Of a DNA stretch of 44,998 nt, positions 1 to 8,377 are shown piece by piece. The notes below the pieces were generated by a model, which worked only from the letters and a program-made list of their open reading frames with translations, was not told the DNA's origin and ran no database searches. Source of the stretch: Chloroflexota bacterium (GTDB lineage: Bacteria; Chloroflexota; Dehalococcoidia; UBA2247; RBG-13-53-26); the NCBI GenBank assembly GCA_016876035.1, contig VGOE01000014.1:1-44998 (forward strand). Reading direction: 5' to 3'. The position numbers were made by a program, and so were the translations under genes. Within the stretch, counting starts at the first letter, position 1; every line of letters begins with the position of its first letter.

Positions 1-141
1 ACGCCTCCCATAGGCCGCGTGGGCAGGCCAGACGAGATCGCAGAAGTTGTCTTGTGGCTGTGCTCAGAGGCAGCGTCATTTGTCACTGGCCAAGCCATTA
101 TTATCGACGGTGGCGCAACATTACCTATGTTCAGGATGTGA
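1..141 (+). CDS. SDR-family oxidoreductase, C-terminal fragment (5' end outside window)
   Basis: Frame 1 is open from the window edge to TGA at 139-141 and encodes the last 46 residues of a short-chain dehydrogenase/reductase. The segment GRPDEIA, then a hydrophobic VVLWL helix, a short S-FVTGQ segment and the I-I-I-D-G-G end are the classical C-terminus of SDR proteins, where the chain closes after the final beta strand. Substrate cannot be read because the catalytic Ser-Tyr-Lys part lies outside. It precedes a second complete SDR on the same strand after 137 nt, so the two may act in one pathway. The family call is firm; function is open. Confidence 0.85.
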   Translation, partial: TPPIGRVGRPDEIAEVVLWLCSEAASFVTGQAIIIDGGATLPMFRM

Positions 142-278
142 TGTGCAAGTGGGCAGCGGAGAAACAGCCAGACACTTAGTTGCAGACAGAGACCGTAGCG
201 GCTGGTGCTAGACCTGGACACAGAGTGGGTGCTGGTTTCAAGGGCGCACTGGGGCACAAGAGGAGAGGAGATCGCAGA

Positions 279-1184
279 ATGGACCTGAAACTAAGGGACA
301 AAGTAGCCATAGTGACTGGTTCAGGCAGGGGTATCGGCAGAGCGGAGGCCATTGCCCTGGCAGCCGAAGGAGCCAAAGTAGTAGTCAATGGGGTAACACG
401 GACACCGGAGCTAGGGCATGAACTTGCACCTGTAGATGAAACAGTCGCTGAGATTAAGAAAAAGGGAGGCATTGCAATTGCTAACTATGACTCGGTGGCT
501 ACTGCCGTGGGTGGTGAAGCCATTGTCAAGGCCGCAGTCGACAACTTCGGTAGGCTCGACATACTGGTGAATAATGCCGCCATTGTTCGCGATCGGATGG
601 TGTTCAACATGACCGAGGAGGATTGGGACTCAGTCATGAAAGTGAATCTGTACGGACACTTCTTCACTACCAAGAATGCCTGTGTGCTCTTCAAGCAGCA
701 GCGCAGCGGGCGTATCATCAACACTTCCTCACAGGCGGGATTACGGGAAGGAACCGTTCTCGGTCAGGCAAACTACAGTGCTGCCAAAGAAGGAATCATC
801 GGTTTCACCAGGCAGGTGGCGCGAGAGATGGGCCCGTACGGAGTGACATGTAATGCCATCCGTCCCAGTGCCGGTACCAGGCTCAACCTGAACGATGAAA
901 TGAGAAGGGCATGGGAAAAAGCAGGCAAGCTAGACCTCATCAAAACGGTGGAAGCCATGAAGACGGAGGATGTTGCGGCTTTCGTAGTGTGGCTAGCCTC
1001 GGACAACGCTGCTAACGTTAACGGCCGCACCTTCTACGTACAGACTGGGAGGATAGCCCTGTATTCAGAGCCAATAGAAGAGAAGACACTGGTTGGCTGG
1101 AGTACGATCGATGACCTGTTCAAATTCATGCCTGTGACCCTGGCTGCAGGGCTTGTCAATCCCGTGCCGCCTCAAAATCATTGA
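279..1184 (+). CDS. SDR-family NAD(P)-dependent oxidoreductase
   Basis: Protein of 301 residues. The nucleotide-binding motif TGSGRGIG is at residues 13-20, the NNAA motif near 98-101, the catalytic Ser at 150/151 and YxxxK at Tyr166/Lys170, so the enzyme should be active on an alcohol/ketone or acyl-CoA-type substrate. It is about 50 residues longer than a minimal classical SDR. The extra sequence is at the C-terminus after the usual D-N-A-A-N-V-N-G-R-T end, resembling the longer SDRs related to multifunctional beta-oxidation/HSD17B4-type dehydrogenases (inference). The frame is open upstream to 180, but the start at 279 is preferred: AGGAG/GAGGAG lies 9-18 nt before this ATG and the protein then begins directly with the Rossmann strand. 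Same-strand neighbours suggest a catabolic unit. Confidence 0.9.
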   Translation: MDLKLRDKVAIVTGSGRGIGRAEAIALAAEGAKVVVNGVTRTPELGHELAPVDETVAEIKKKGGIAIANYDSVATAVGGEAIVKAAVDNFGRLDILVNNAAIVRDRMVFNMTEEDWDSVMKVNLYGHFFTTKNACVLFKQQRSGRIINTSSQAGLREGTVLGQANYSAAKEGIIGFTRQVAREMGPYGVTCNAIRPSAGTRLNLNDEMRRAWEKAGKLDLIKTVEAMKTEDVAAFVVWLASDNAANVNGRTFYVQTGRIALYSEPIEEKTLVGWSTIDDLFKFMPVTLAAGLVNPVPPQNH

Positions 1185-1251
1185 CAGCAAATAGTACCTC
1201 GATCTTTTGCTGCAGAAAATGTACCAAGGCAAGAAGCCAGGAGGTAACAAA

Positions 1252-2088
1252 ATGGCTATCAGAATACTGTTCCAGGATCTTTATACCAGGGTGCATCCCG
1301 GATTCGATAATGTAGGAGGTGGTTATGCCGCTGTCGATGCAGGGATGATGCAGGTAGCCAAGAAGGTAATCCGGCCAGATACCGTCGTTGTTCACAGGTG
1401 GATACCCAGGTCTACCTATAACACGGATATGTTCTGGCCAGAGATGCTAAACAATACTGAGACAGTGCACGAAATAATCAAAGCCGACAAGGAAGGTGGC
1501 TTTGATGCCGCCATTATAGGCTGCGGTAATGATCCCGGATTGGAGGCTGCCCGGGAAATGGTCCAGATGCCTGTAGTAGGAGTGCTGGAGACAGGAATGC
1601 TTATCGCTTGTATCCTGGGGGCCAAGTTTGCCTGCATACTCACAGACCCAAGATGTATCCCACTGGTGGAGCGCAAGATCAAGCTTTATGGGATGGAGGA
1701 CAGGGCGATATCGTATAAGCCGGCGCGAGCAGCGGATTGCCATCCCGAGAATGTACCCCTATGGTTTGAACCAACTGGAAACGCCAAGGATGTAATGATC
1801 TCCTCTTTCGACAAGGCCGCCAAGGAGTGCATTGCGGACGGAGCAGAGGTGCTGGTCACCGCTTGTGCTTACTGGTCTGCCTTGACATTGCACGGGCATC
1901 TGAAAGTGGAAGGCACGGAGGCTCCTATATGCGAAGGTTTTGCCCTCGGCATCAAAATGGCTGAGTACCTGGCTGACATAAGGAATATATTGGGCATCTC
2001 CACGAGCAGGGTACTGACCTATGCGCCTTGTCCTTGGGTCCCCAAGGAGGTTATTGAGGGATTGACGGAGGCTTTCTTCCAGAAGTAA
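1252..2088 (+). CDS. Asp/Glu/hydantoin racemase-family protein
   Basis: Protein of 278 residues. The strongest family mark is the motif C-G-N-D-P-G-L-E-A-A-R-E at 91-102, the first catalytic-cysteine box of the hydantoin/aspartate racemase superfamily. The second expected cysteine is Cys205 in LVTACAYWS. Two cysteines acting as acid and base on opposite faces of the substrate are the known chemistry, so racemase/isomerase activity (or maleate-isomerase-like decarboxylation chemistry) is possible. Start at 1252: a strong AGGAGG at 1239-1244 precedes it by 7 nt. It sits between an SDR and a molybdenum enzyme on the same strand. Whether the substrate is a hydantoin, an amino acid or an aryl malonate cannot be told. 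Confidence 0.83.
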   Translation: MAIRILFQDLYTRVHPGFDNVGGGYAAVDAGMMQVAKKVIRPDTVVVHRWIPRSTYNTDMFWPEMLNNTETVHEIIKADKEGGFDAAIIGCGNDPGLEAAREMVQMPVVGVLETGMLIACILGAKFACILTDPRCIPLVERKIKLYGMEDRAISYKPARAADCHPENVPLWFEPTGNAKDVMISSFDKAAKECIADGAEVLVTACAYWSALTLHGHLKVEGTEAPICEGFALGIKMAEYLADIRNILGISTSRVLTYAPCPWVPKEVIEGLTEAFFQK

Positions 2089-2219
2089 GTCGTAGCTTGG
2101 ACCCAGGTGCTGTTTGCACTCAAGGTTGTTGGGCTGCAAGGGACCCTTACATTATGTCTTTACGCTAGCGAGATTGATATCTCTATCACCTGTAGGAATT
2201 ACAGCCGGGAGGTGATCTT

Positions 2220-4400
2220 GTGACCGACAAGAGAGTTAGTGGGGAAATCATACTTCCCACCACATGTGCCAGCCACTGTGGGGGGGCGTGCCTGCTGAAA
2301 GTTCACGTTAAGGATGGACGCATTACACGACTTGAGCCTGACGACGGCGAGGAGCCCCAGCTCCGGGGGTGTCTTAGGGGGTGGGCTTACAGGCAAAGAG
2401 TGTATGCACCGGACCGAGTGCTGTACCCAATGAAACGGGTGGGAGAGAGAGGAAAGGGGAACTTTCAGCGCATATCCTGGGAAGAGGCCCTGGATAAGGT
2501 GGCGTCGGAGATAAAGCGGGTCAGGGACACATACGGGCCGAAGTCTATCTTGTATCTCTATCTGGGCGGAGACCTTGTGTGGCTGAACGCAAGCAGCATT
2601 CGAAGGGTATTAGCCATGGCGGGTGGCTTCAGCACTTGGTGGGCGATCACCTCCTTTCAGGGTGGGATGTTTGCAGCCTACTTTTCTTACGGGACCGTGT
2701 TCGCAGCCAATACGCGAGATGACCTGCTTAACTCCCGCCTCATAGTGATGTGGGGCTGGGACCCCGCCACCACGATCAGTGGCTGCAACAGTGCGTGGTT
2801 TCTGACACAAGCCAAAGAGCGGGGCGCGAAGATCATTGCCATTGACCCCTGGTATTCTGATTCAGCTGCCGCCCTTGCTCAAGAATGGATACCCATCAGG
2901 CCAGGCACCGATGCGGCTATGGCTATTGCCATGGCGTACGTCATGATTAAGGAGAACCTACAAGACCAGGGATTCCTGGACACGTATACCGTAGGTTTCG
3001 ACAAGTTCAAGGACTATGTCATGGGCCTTGAGAACCAAGTGCCCAAGTCGCCGACCTGGGCTGCAGCCATAACCGGCGTTCCCGCCTCCGTCATTGAAAG
3101 GATCGCTCGGGAATATGCAGTCACAAAACCGGGAGCCCTTATGTCCGGAATCGGCCCTGGGCGTACCGCCTTTGGAGAGCAGTTCCACCGGGCCACCATC
3201 ACCTTGGCCGCCATGTCCGGTAATGTCGGCGTGCATGGCGGCGATGCGGCCGCCAGAGCCTGGGAGTCTTTGGCGGGCGGGTATCCTTACCCGCTAACTA
3301 TAGGTCAGGCTTTGCCCTGGATCCCTAATCCTGTGGAAGAACCTCCCAAGTCCGGGCTCCTTTGTGATTACACTTATCCCCAGGTGCACTACGCGAAGGT
3401 GGCTGATGCCATCCTCAAGGGCGGAGCCGGCGGCTACCCTTCGGACTACAAACTACTCTTCGTGGAAAATACCAACTATTTGAACTCCCTCCCCAACACA
3501 AACAAGATCGTCAAAGCTTTGAACAGCCTGGAATTCATTGTGGTACTGGAGCAGTGCATGACCGCTACCGCCAGGTATGCGGATGTTCTTCTCCCCACCA
3601 CGACCTTCCTGGAAAGGAACGATATAGCCCCCGGAGTTGGCTTGGCCTTTATCGGCATGCAGAACAAGACCATCGAGCCTTTAGGGGAGTGCAAGAGCCA
3701 GATGGAGATAGCTAAGGCGTTGGCCGAACGCATGGGGATCGAGGGCTATGACGATAAGACCGACGAGGAGCATCTGAGAGACCTAGCGACGGCGGCTGGC
3801 ATCCCAGACTATGAGGCCTTCAGGAAGAAGGGCATATACCGGCTGCCCTTATCCGAGCCATATGTTGCTTTTAAGAAAGAGATCGATGACCCTGAGAACC
3901 ACCACTTCCCCACCCCTTCTGGCAAGATCGAGATATACTCTGGCCAGATAGCAAAAATGGGCAACCCTTTGATCCCACCTATTCCCAAGTACATCGAGCC
4001 CTGGGAAGGTCTTAATGACCCATTGGCGAAAGAGTATCCTCTCCAGCTCATTACCAACCATCAGAAGAGGAGGGCTAATGCTCAATTCGATAATATCCCC
4101 TGGCTAAGGGAGCTTATGCCTCAGGCAGTAGTAATGAATGCCGGGGATGCCGAGGCCAGAGGAATAAAGGATGACGATGTGGTGCGGGTGTTCAACGACA
4201 GGGGAGAGGTGAGGGTGCCAGTTCGGGTGACCCAGCGCCTGATGCCGGGCGTGGCCATCCTACCTGCAGGTGCCTGGTATGACCCAGATGAGAAAGGAAT
4301 AGACCGCGCAGGTTGTGCCAACGTCCTGACCAAGGACGAGCACTCGCCTGGCGGGTCATTCCCCTACAACAGCGCTTTAGTCCAGATCCAAAAGGCCTAG
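2220..4400 (+). CDS. Molybdopterin-dependent oxidoreductase, DMSO reductase family (catalytic subunit)
   Basis: Protein of 726 residues starting at GTG 2220, with an almost ideal GGAGGTGAT at 2208-2216. An N-terminal [4Fe-4S] site is visible as C16-x3-C20-x3-C24-x26-C51 followed by L-R-G, typical of the family. The body has the long molybdopterin domain (for example the LIVMWGWDP strand and G-A-K-I-I-A-I-D-P) and the C-terminal molydopterin-binding barrel (LITNH, then the A-x-x-R-G-I-K-D-D-D-V-V segment). Ser156 in AAYFSYGT is the likely Mo ligand by position, which is inference. Unlike periplasmic DmsA-type enzymes there is no twin-arginine signal, so it should be cytoplasmic. The next gene resembles its Fe-S partner; no membrane anchor gene follows. 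The substrate is unknown; DMSO/polysulfide reductase-like or hydroxylase/hydratase-like activity are all possible. Confidence 0.9.
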   Translation: MTDKRVSGEIILPTTCASHCGGACLLKVHVKDGRITRLEPDDGEEPQLRGCLRGWAYRQRVYAPDRVLYPMKRVGERGKGNFQRISWEEALDKVASEIKRVRDTYGPKSILYLYLGGDLVWLNASSIRRVLAMAGGFSTWWAITSFQGGMFAAYFSYGTVFAANTRDDLLNSRLIVMWGWDPATTISGCNSAWFLTQAKERGAKIIAIDPWYSDSAAALAQEWIPIRPGTDAAMAIAMAYVMIKENLQDQGFLDTYTVGFDKFKDYVMGLENQVPKSPTWAAAITGVPASVIERIAREYAVTKPGALMSGIGPGRTAFGEQFHRATITLAAMSGNVGVHGGDAAARAWESLAGGYPYPLTIGQALPWIPNPVEEPPKSGLLCDYTYPQVHYAKVADAILKGGAGGYPSDYKLLFVENTNYLNSLPNTNKIVKALNSLEFIVVLEQCMTATARYADVLLPTTTFLERNDIAPGVGLAFIGMQNKTIEPLGECKSQMEIAKALAERMGIEGYDDKTDEEHLRDLATAAGIPDYEAFRKKGIYRLPLSEPYVAFKKEIDDPENHHFPTPSGKIEIYSGQIAKMGNPLIPPIPKYIEPWEGLNDPLAKEYPLQLITNHQKRRANAQFDNIPWLRELMPQAVVMNAGDAEARGIKDDDVVRVFNDRGEVRVPVRVTQRLMPGVAILPAGAWYDPDEKGIDRAGCANVLTKDEHSPGGSFPYNSALVQIQKA

Positions 4401-4410
4401 GCGGCATCGC

Positions 4411-4953
4411 ATGCAAGCAGGATTGTATTTGGATCAGATTGGCTGCAGGGGGCATTTCACGTGTACCATGGCCCGCAGATTAGAGGGTGGGGTGAACGCA
4501 GATCGAGGCAGATATTCTCGGTACCTTGTGGCTTCTCGGTCGATTATCTGTTATAGCTGCGTTCAGCCAGGCTGCATATCAGCTTGCCCAATAAGCAAAA
4601 GCAAACATGGTGGCGCCGTGACAGTAGCCTTAGTAGACAGGGAGACATGCCTGGTGAGAGGGCATAGCCAGATCCGTTTTGAGACCTGCCCTCACGATGT
4701 GCCACAGACTGTGGCCGAGCGGGACGCCAAGGTGCAGATGTTCAATTCATGCCTGGAAAGATGCCATGGAAGAAAGAAACTAATCTGCGTAGGCATCAGT
4801 CTTGCCAAGGCGTGTCGCCCCAATGGGATGATCCTGATGGCAGTTCTACAGCAGGTCGCGGCCTCGACACCAGATCATTCTCGTCAGTACTCCAGAGCAT
4901 TGGCACAAGGCATCTATGATTTGTGCAATCAGAGTTGGGACGCTATACAATGA
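4411..4953 (+). CDS. DmsB/NrfC-like Fe-S subunit with degenerate cysteine motifs
   Basis: Protein of 180 residues, ATG 10 nt after the molybdoenzyme stop, with only a weak AGGCGG ahead. Its layout follows the four-cluster ferredoxin subunits of DMSO-reductase-type complexes: an N-terminal LYLDQ-x-x-C start, an intact C47-x2-C50-x4-C55-x3-C59-P, a D-R-E-T-C80 box and a C-terminal C-L-E-R box. Several expected cysteines are replaced: the first box reads C12, H15, C18, R22; the box at C80 has R83 and a spaced C93-P; F111 replaces a cysteine before C114; S130 replaces one after C126. About half the usual ligands remain. Either it is a partner subunit with fewer clusters or a gene that is decaying while still open. 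Assignment rests on pattern and position, not on a database match. Confidence 0.6.
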   Translation: MQAGLYLDQIGCRGHFTCTMARRLEGGVNADRGRYSRYLVASRSIICYSCVQPGCISACPISKSKHGGAVTVALVDRETCLVRGHSQIRFETCPHDVPQTVAERDAKVQMFNSCLERCHGRKKLICVGISLAKACRPNGMILMAVLQQVAASTPDHSRQYSRALAQGIYDLCNQSWDAIQ

Positions 4954-5011
4954 AGGTTGACGACCGTGCACGAAAATAGGTTTACCACTGAATAACAAGA
5001 CCGAGGTAGCC

Positions 5012-6421
5012 ATGTCCATAGCCAATGATTCGCTTTCTTTCATTTCAGCCTCAGAACTGGTGGATCTTGTTAGAAGAAAAGAGATTTCTCCGGTTGAGAT
5101 CGTAGATCAGTTGCTACGAAGGATCAGCGATATCAATCCAAAAATCAACGCTTTCCTCACTGTGGCTGAAGCAGAAGCACGGCTTTTTGCCCAAGCAGCT
5201 GAGGTAGCTGTGATGCAAGGATCTGAGCTACCGCCATTACATGGCGTCCCTTTTTCCATTAAGGATCTTCACTTCACCAGGGGAACACGCACGACTGGGG
5301 GCTCTCTGGTCTACAAGGACTTCGTCCCTGATGAGGATGCTATAGTTGTTGAGCGACTGCGGCACGCCGGCGCCATCCTCATTGGCAAAACGAATACACC
5401 TGAATTCGGGTTGTCAGCAACCACCGAGAATCGTTTGGGTGATGACTGTCGGAATCCCTGGGATCCAAGGAGAACATCGGGAGGTTCGAGTGGCGGTGCT
5501 GCCGCAGCGGCGGCCGCTGGGATCAGCCCCATAGCCATTGGCAGCGATCGCGGCGGCTCTATCCGCATTCCGGCCGGGTTTTGCGGTGTGTATGGCTTTA
5601 AGCCTACTCATGGCCGTGTGCCGCTGTACGCGGCTTTTGCTGGGCCAGCGTTCACTCACATCGGCCCCATTGCTCGAACCGTCAAAGACGCAGCGCTTAC
5701 CCTCAGCGCCATCGCTGGCTTTGATAGGCGTGACCCCACTTCGCTGCGAGAGCCTCCACCGGACTTCGTTGGTGCCTTGGAAGGCAACGTCCGGGGCTTA
5801 CGCATGGCTTTCTGCCCCAACCTTGGTGGTGCCACAGTTGATGCTGAGGTTAAGGAGATAGTTGAGTCGGCAGCCATGGCATTTGAGACTTTTGGCTGTT
5901 CAGTCGATGAAGTGACCTCACCGATTGATGATCCTTTCATCGCCACTCCCATAGTGCTGGCTGATCAATATGCCTGGTCTGGGCACCTTCTTGACGAACA
6001 CAGTGGAGAGCTAACCCCTGAGGTCAGGCAAATCTTAGAGAGCGCCCGCACGATCCCAGGATACGTTTGCTCTCGGGCACTGCGCAAGTTGGAGCGTTTC
6101 CGAATGGAAATGGCGGATTTCTTCGAGCGGTATGACCTCCTGCTCACGCCAACAAACCCCGTTCCCGCTTTCTTGCTCAGGCAAAGACCTGAGAAAATCA
6201 ATGATCAGCCGGTGAACCCTGTATGGAACTCAGCTTGTCTGACTACGCCCTTCAACCTGACAGGCGCACCAGCTGCCACAGTGCCTTGCGGGTTCTCATC
6301 AGAAGGGTTGCCGATGGGGCTGCAGATCGCTGCTGGCTGGGGACAAGACGAGGTGGTAATAAAGGCTTCAGCAGCCTTCGAGAGAGTAAGGCCTTGGGCA
6401 AACAAGACGCCTCGCTGCTGA
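5012..6421 (+). CDS. Amidase (amidase signature family)
   Basis: Protein of 469 residues, the usual length for the family. The Ser-cisSer-Lys machinery is complete: Lys84 in F-S-I-K-D, the serine pair at 159-160 in S-G-G-S-S-G-G, and the nucleophile Ser183 in G-S-D-R-G-G-S-I-R. It would hydrolyse a carboxamide or carbamoyl bond in the cytoplasm; the same fold includes GatA, but no GatB/GatC neighbours exist and the context is catabolic, so a general amidase is more likely. ATG 5012 has GAGG at 5003-5006. An arginine at residue 180 inside the nucleophile motif is less common than Gly/Ile/Thr. It is the last gene before the accessory island; 58 nt separate it from the Fe-S-like gene. Confidence 0.92.
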   Translation: MSIANDSLSFISASELVDLVRRKEISPVEIVDQLLRRISDINPKINAFLTVAEAEARLFAQAAEVAVMQGSELPPLHGVPFSIKDLHFTRGTRTTGGSLVYKDFVPDEDAIVVERLRHAGAILIGKTNTPEFGLSATTENRLGDDCRNPWDPRRTSGGSSGGAAAAAAAGISPIAIGSDRGGSIRIPAGFCGVYGFKPTHGRVPLYAAFAGPAFTHIGPIARTVKDAALTLSAIAGFDRRDPTSLREPPPDFVGALEGNVRGLRMAFCPNLGGATVDAEVKEIVESAAMAFETFGCSVDEVTSPIDDPFIATPIVLADQYAWSGHLLDEHSGELTPEVRQILESARTIPGYVCSRALRKLERFRMEMADFFERYDLLLTPTNPVPAFLLRQRPEKINDQPVNPVWNSACLTTPFNLTGAPAATVPCGFSSEGLPMGLQIAAGWGQDEVVIKASAAFERVRPWANKTPRC

Positions 6422-6708
6422 GTCCCAAGAGGTTTAGAAGTGAACTGCCGAATGTCGTGTTGTTTGAATTCCATAGCATAGAGACACGAGGGGAGTCTCC
6501 CAACAAACCAAGCTGCGTTTCCAAGGTGCCAGGGTCGGGAGAAGTGGAGTATGACAAATACTGAAGGCAGTTGCCAACGTAACCAAAGCATCAATACCCA
6601 CCCAGTGTCAAATGCTGGGACGGTAGCACTTCGCAACCCGTCGAATCTGCAATACAGTCAACTGAACACTGTGCAGTTGGGGTCACCTTTGCTTGTATTG
6701 TTGACTGA

Positions 6709-6725
6709 ACGGAAGCCTGTTCTGT
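6709..6725 (+). repeat. 17-bp inverted repeat, left copy
   Basis: ACGGAAGCCTGTTCTGT here is matched exactly, in reverse complement, at 12000-12016. The match stops at 17 bp on both sides. The two copies enclose all of the accessory genes (recombinase to sigma-like protein) and their terminators and nothing else, so they are candidate element ends or recombination sites. Confidence 0.6.
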
Positions 6726-6937
6726 TACCTTACAGTGTCCCGACAACGCTTTGTTCCGCTGCTTGAAGCCATATTATCCCAGCTTCGCCCGGAGCCTGGT
6801 CCGAGTAATAATATGTACCAGCCACTGTCATTAGAGCAGTTCGAAAAATACTTGTAGATTTTGCTGTGGAAAAGTTCTCTTTGGTGGGCCAAACAAGACT
6901 TTTGCAAAACCAGAAACCTTTTTTGAACTTTCTATAG

Positions 6938-6969
6938 AGCCTGCTTCCTCTTTACAGAGGGGGCAGGCT
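6938..6969 (+). promoter_or_regulatory. RNA hairpin covering the recombinase ribosome binding site
   Basis: Left arm AGCCTGCTTCCTC (6938-6950) pairs with GAGGGGGCAGGCT (6957-6969): 13 base pairs with two adjacent G-U wobbles and a six-base loop (T6951-A6956 can add a fourteenth pair). The right arm contains the only Shine-Dalgarno-like sequence of the gene, and the ATG starts 1 nt after the stem. In RNA this should hide the ribosome site. There is no T-tract, so it is not a standard terminator. Confidence 0.55.
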
Positions 6970-6970
6970 T

Positions 6971-7699
6971 ATGGCCACTCCTGAGCACTACTCTCAAAGC
7001 CGAAAGACGAGTAAGGTTTACTTAGAACTTGACGAGGTAGCTCGTCTCGAGAAGACCCCCACCAATCTCAGGGATCAGTTGCTTATCAGGCTACTGTTTC
7101 GTCTGGGGTGCCGTGTCTCTGAAGCTCTGGCTATAACAGTGGACGATATTGACTTTGGCACGGCTGTCGTCACCATCCAGCACCTGAAGACAAGAATGAA
7201 GCTGTCATGCCCCCGGTGTAGCACAAGGCTTGGCAAGAGCCACACCTACTGTCCGAAGTGCGGGGCGAAAGTTGAGAGGTTGGTCGCCGAGGAGAAAGAG
7301 CATCGCCGGGTGAGGACGCTGCCCATCGACGATGACACCCGAGAGATGCTCAGAGAATACATCGAGCGTGGCGGCCCTGTGCTACGCCATGGGAAAAACT
7401 CAATCTTCGGCATCAATCGCCATCGGGCCTGGCAGATTGTTAGAGACTGCGCCGATAGGGCTGCTGTGGGCGAGTTGGTGAACCCGGAAACTGGAAGAAG
7501 GCGCGGGGTGAGTCCCCATAGGCTGCGAGATGCCTTTGCCGTGCACGCTGTAAAGCTCGATGATTCCGGTGATGGACTGAGGCTACTTCAGGAGCACCTT
7601 GGTCACCAGAACTTCAATACCACAGCGAAGTACAGGAAGGTGGCTGGAGAGGAACATCGGGAGTGGTACGACAAATTGTGGGGCGGGGGACACAAATGA
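6971..7699 (+). CDS. Tyrosine recombinase/integrase with internal zinc ribbon, lacking an N-terminal arm domain
   Basis: Protein of 242 residues. The catalytic set of tyrosine recombinases is visible: Arg48 in G-C-R-V-S-E, His183-x2-Arg186, His212 in L-G-H-Q, and the nucleophile Tyr221 in T-A-K-Y-R-K. A four-cysteine zinc ribbon, C80-x2-C83 and C94-x2-C97, lies between the strand ending H-L-K-T-R-M-K and the strand R-V-R-T-L-P-I, where other family members have the short hairpin carrying the catalytic lysine. The chain starts almost directly with the catalytic domain; the SAM-like core-binding domain of XerC/D or phage integrases is missing. Such short forms may be solo catalytic proteins or use the zinc ribbon for DNA contact (inference). 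A GAGGGGG site precedes ATG 6971, inside a hairpin. It is the first gene of the accessory island. Confidence 0.88.
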   Translation: MATPEHYSQSRKTSKVYLELDEVARLEKTPTNLRDQLLIRLLFRLGCRVSEALAITVDDIDFGTAVVTIQHLKTRMKLSCPRCSTRLGKSHTYCPKCGAKVERLVAEEKEHRRVRTLPIDDDTREMLREYIERGGPVLRHGKNSIFGINRHRAWQIVRDCADRAAVGELVNPETGRRRGVSPHRLRDAFAVHAVKLDDSGDGLRLLQEHLGHQNFNTTAKYRKVAGEEHREWYDKLWGGGHK

Positions 7700-7727
7700 G
7701 CGCTCTGTTGCTTGGTAAAGGAGACCC

Positions 7728-8243
7728 ATGGCACCCCTCCGATTAAAGCCATCCAGGGGCGGTTTTCTCCGTCCCTTTGGCTGCGGCTGGTTCATCAGGG
7801 AGTTTCTTCTGGGCCACGGCCCCAATGGCTCACCCGAGATAAACCCCAGTGTGGGCGCCCCCCAGGCAGACATCTTTCGTCACTACAAGATGTCGCTCAT
7901 CGAAGCTACAGCTCTGGATAGGGCTACCAGGCATGAGGAACGAGAGGCTCGGCGTGAGAAGAGGGCCATAAGCCCAGATAATATCGAGAGGCTGACCAGA
8001 CGATATCTGGCCCGTATTCCATACAAAACCACGAGCTGCCGCTTTCACTCCTTTGTGGTCTACTTCTCCACGCTGGAAAGGTTAGGCTGGGTAGAGCCTA
8101 CCGGGCGGGAAGAGCCCTCAGCCTTCCAGTACCATTACCCACCAGGCCCACCCAGAAGATACTACCGGCTCACTGATGCAGGGAGGTTGGCCTCCGACGC
8201 CGCCTGGTCAAATCCCCATGTTGCTCTGTATGGGAGTGGCTAA
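7728..8243 (+). CDS. Hypothetical protein with winged-helix-like C-terminus
   Basis: Protein of 171 residues; AAAGGAG (7717-7723) precedes ATG 7728 by 4 nt, and the gene begins 28 nt after the recombinase. I do not recognise the whole protein. Residues about 1-50 are rich in Gly/Pro, 60-90 form a charged helix, and the C-terminal third has the look of a winged helix: a helix ending F-S-T-L-E-R-L-G-W-V-E, a beta-wing stretch rich in proline, then R-R-Y-Y-R-L-T-D-A-G-R, a string common in PadR/MarR-like regulators. It may be a DNA-binding regulator of the island. An overlapping frame from 7712 is not preferred because it has no ribosome site. Confidence 0.6.
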   Translation: MAPLRLKPSRGGFLRPFGCGWFIREFLLGHGPNGSPEINPSVGAPQADIFRHYKMSLIEATALDRATRHEEREARREKRAISPDNIERLTRRYLARIPYKTTSCRFHSFVVYFSTLERLGWVEPTGREEPSAFQYHYPPGPPRRYYRLTDAGRLASDAAWSNPHVALYGSG

Positions 8244-8377
8244 AATGTCACTTGAAGAACAGTATGCAGTTGGCCTGGATTTGGTGGCTATGGGCAGAGC
8301 TTCTAGGCTCGCCTTTCCCCTTACTGTTCAGTAATTAAAACCAGCGACTGCCTGGGGGTCAAGCAGTAGAAGATATG

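Larger units (their letters stand above)
6422..6970. other. Intergenic region, 549 nt, left edge of the accessory island
   Basis: I find no convincing gene here. Short open frames exist (for example 6551-6766 on the + strand) but none has a ribosome site or a recognisable protein. The region contains the left copy of a 17-bp inverted repeat (6709-6725) and ends in a long hairpin overlapping the ribosome binding site of the recombinase gene. The stretch from about 6840 to 6935 is visibly more A/T rich than the amidase gene, in keeping with a regulatory or foreign segment. Confidence 0.5.

Noticed and set aside
5012-6421. GatA subunit of the tRNA amidotransferase
   Set aside because: The amidase fold matches, but no gatB or gatC is nearby and the gene sits in a catabolic cluster.
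6551-6766. 71-codon + strand open frame as a gene
   Set aside because: No ribosome site, no protein-like pattern, and the 17-bp repeat lies inside it.
6971-7699. Attachment site next to a tRNA for the recombinase
   Set aside because: No tRNA gene and no convincing direct repeat pair was found; only inverted repeats flank the island.
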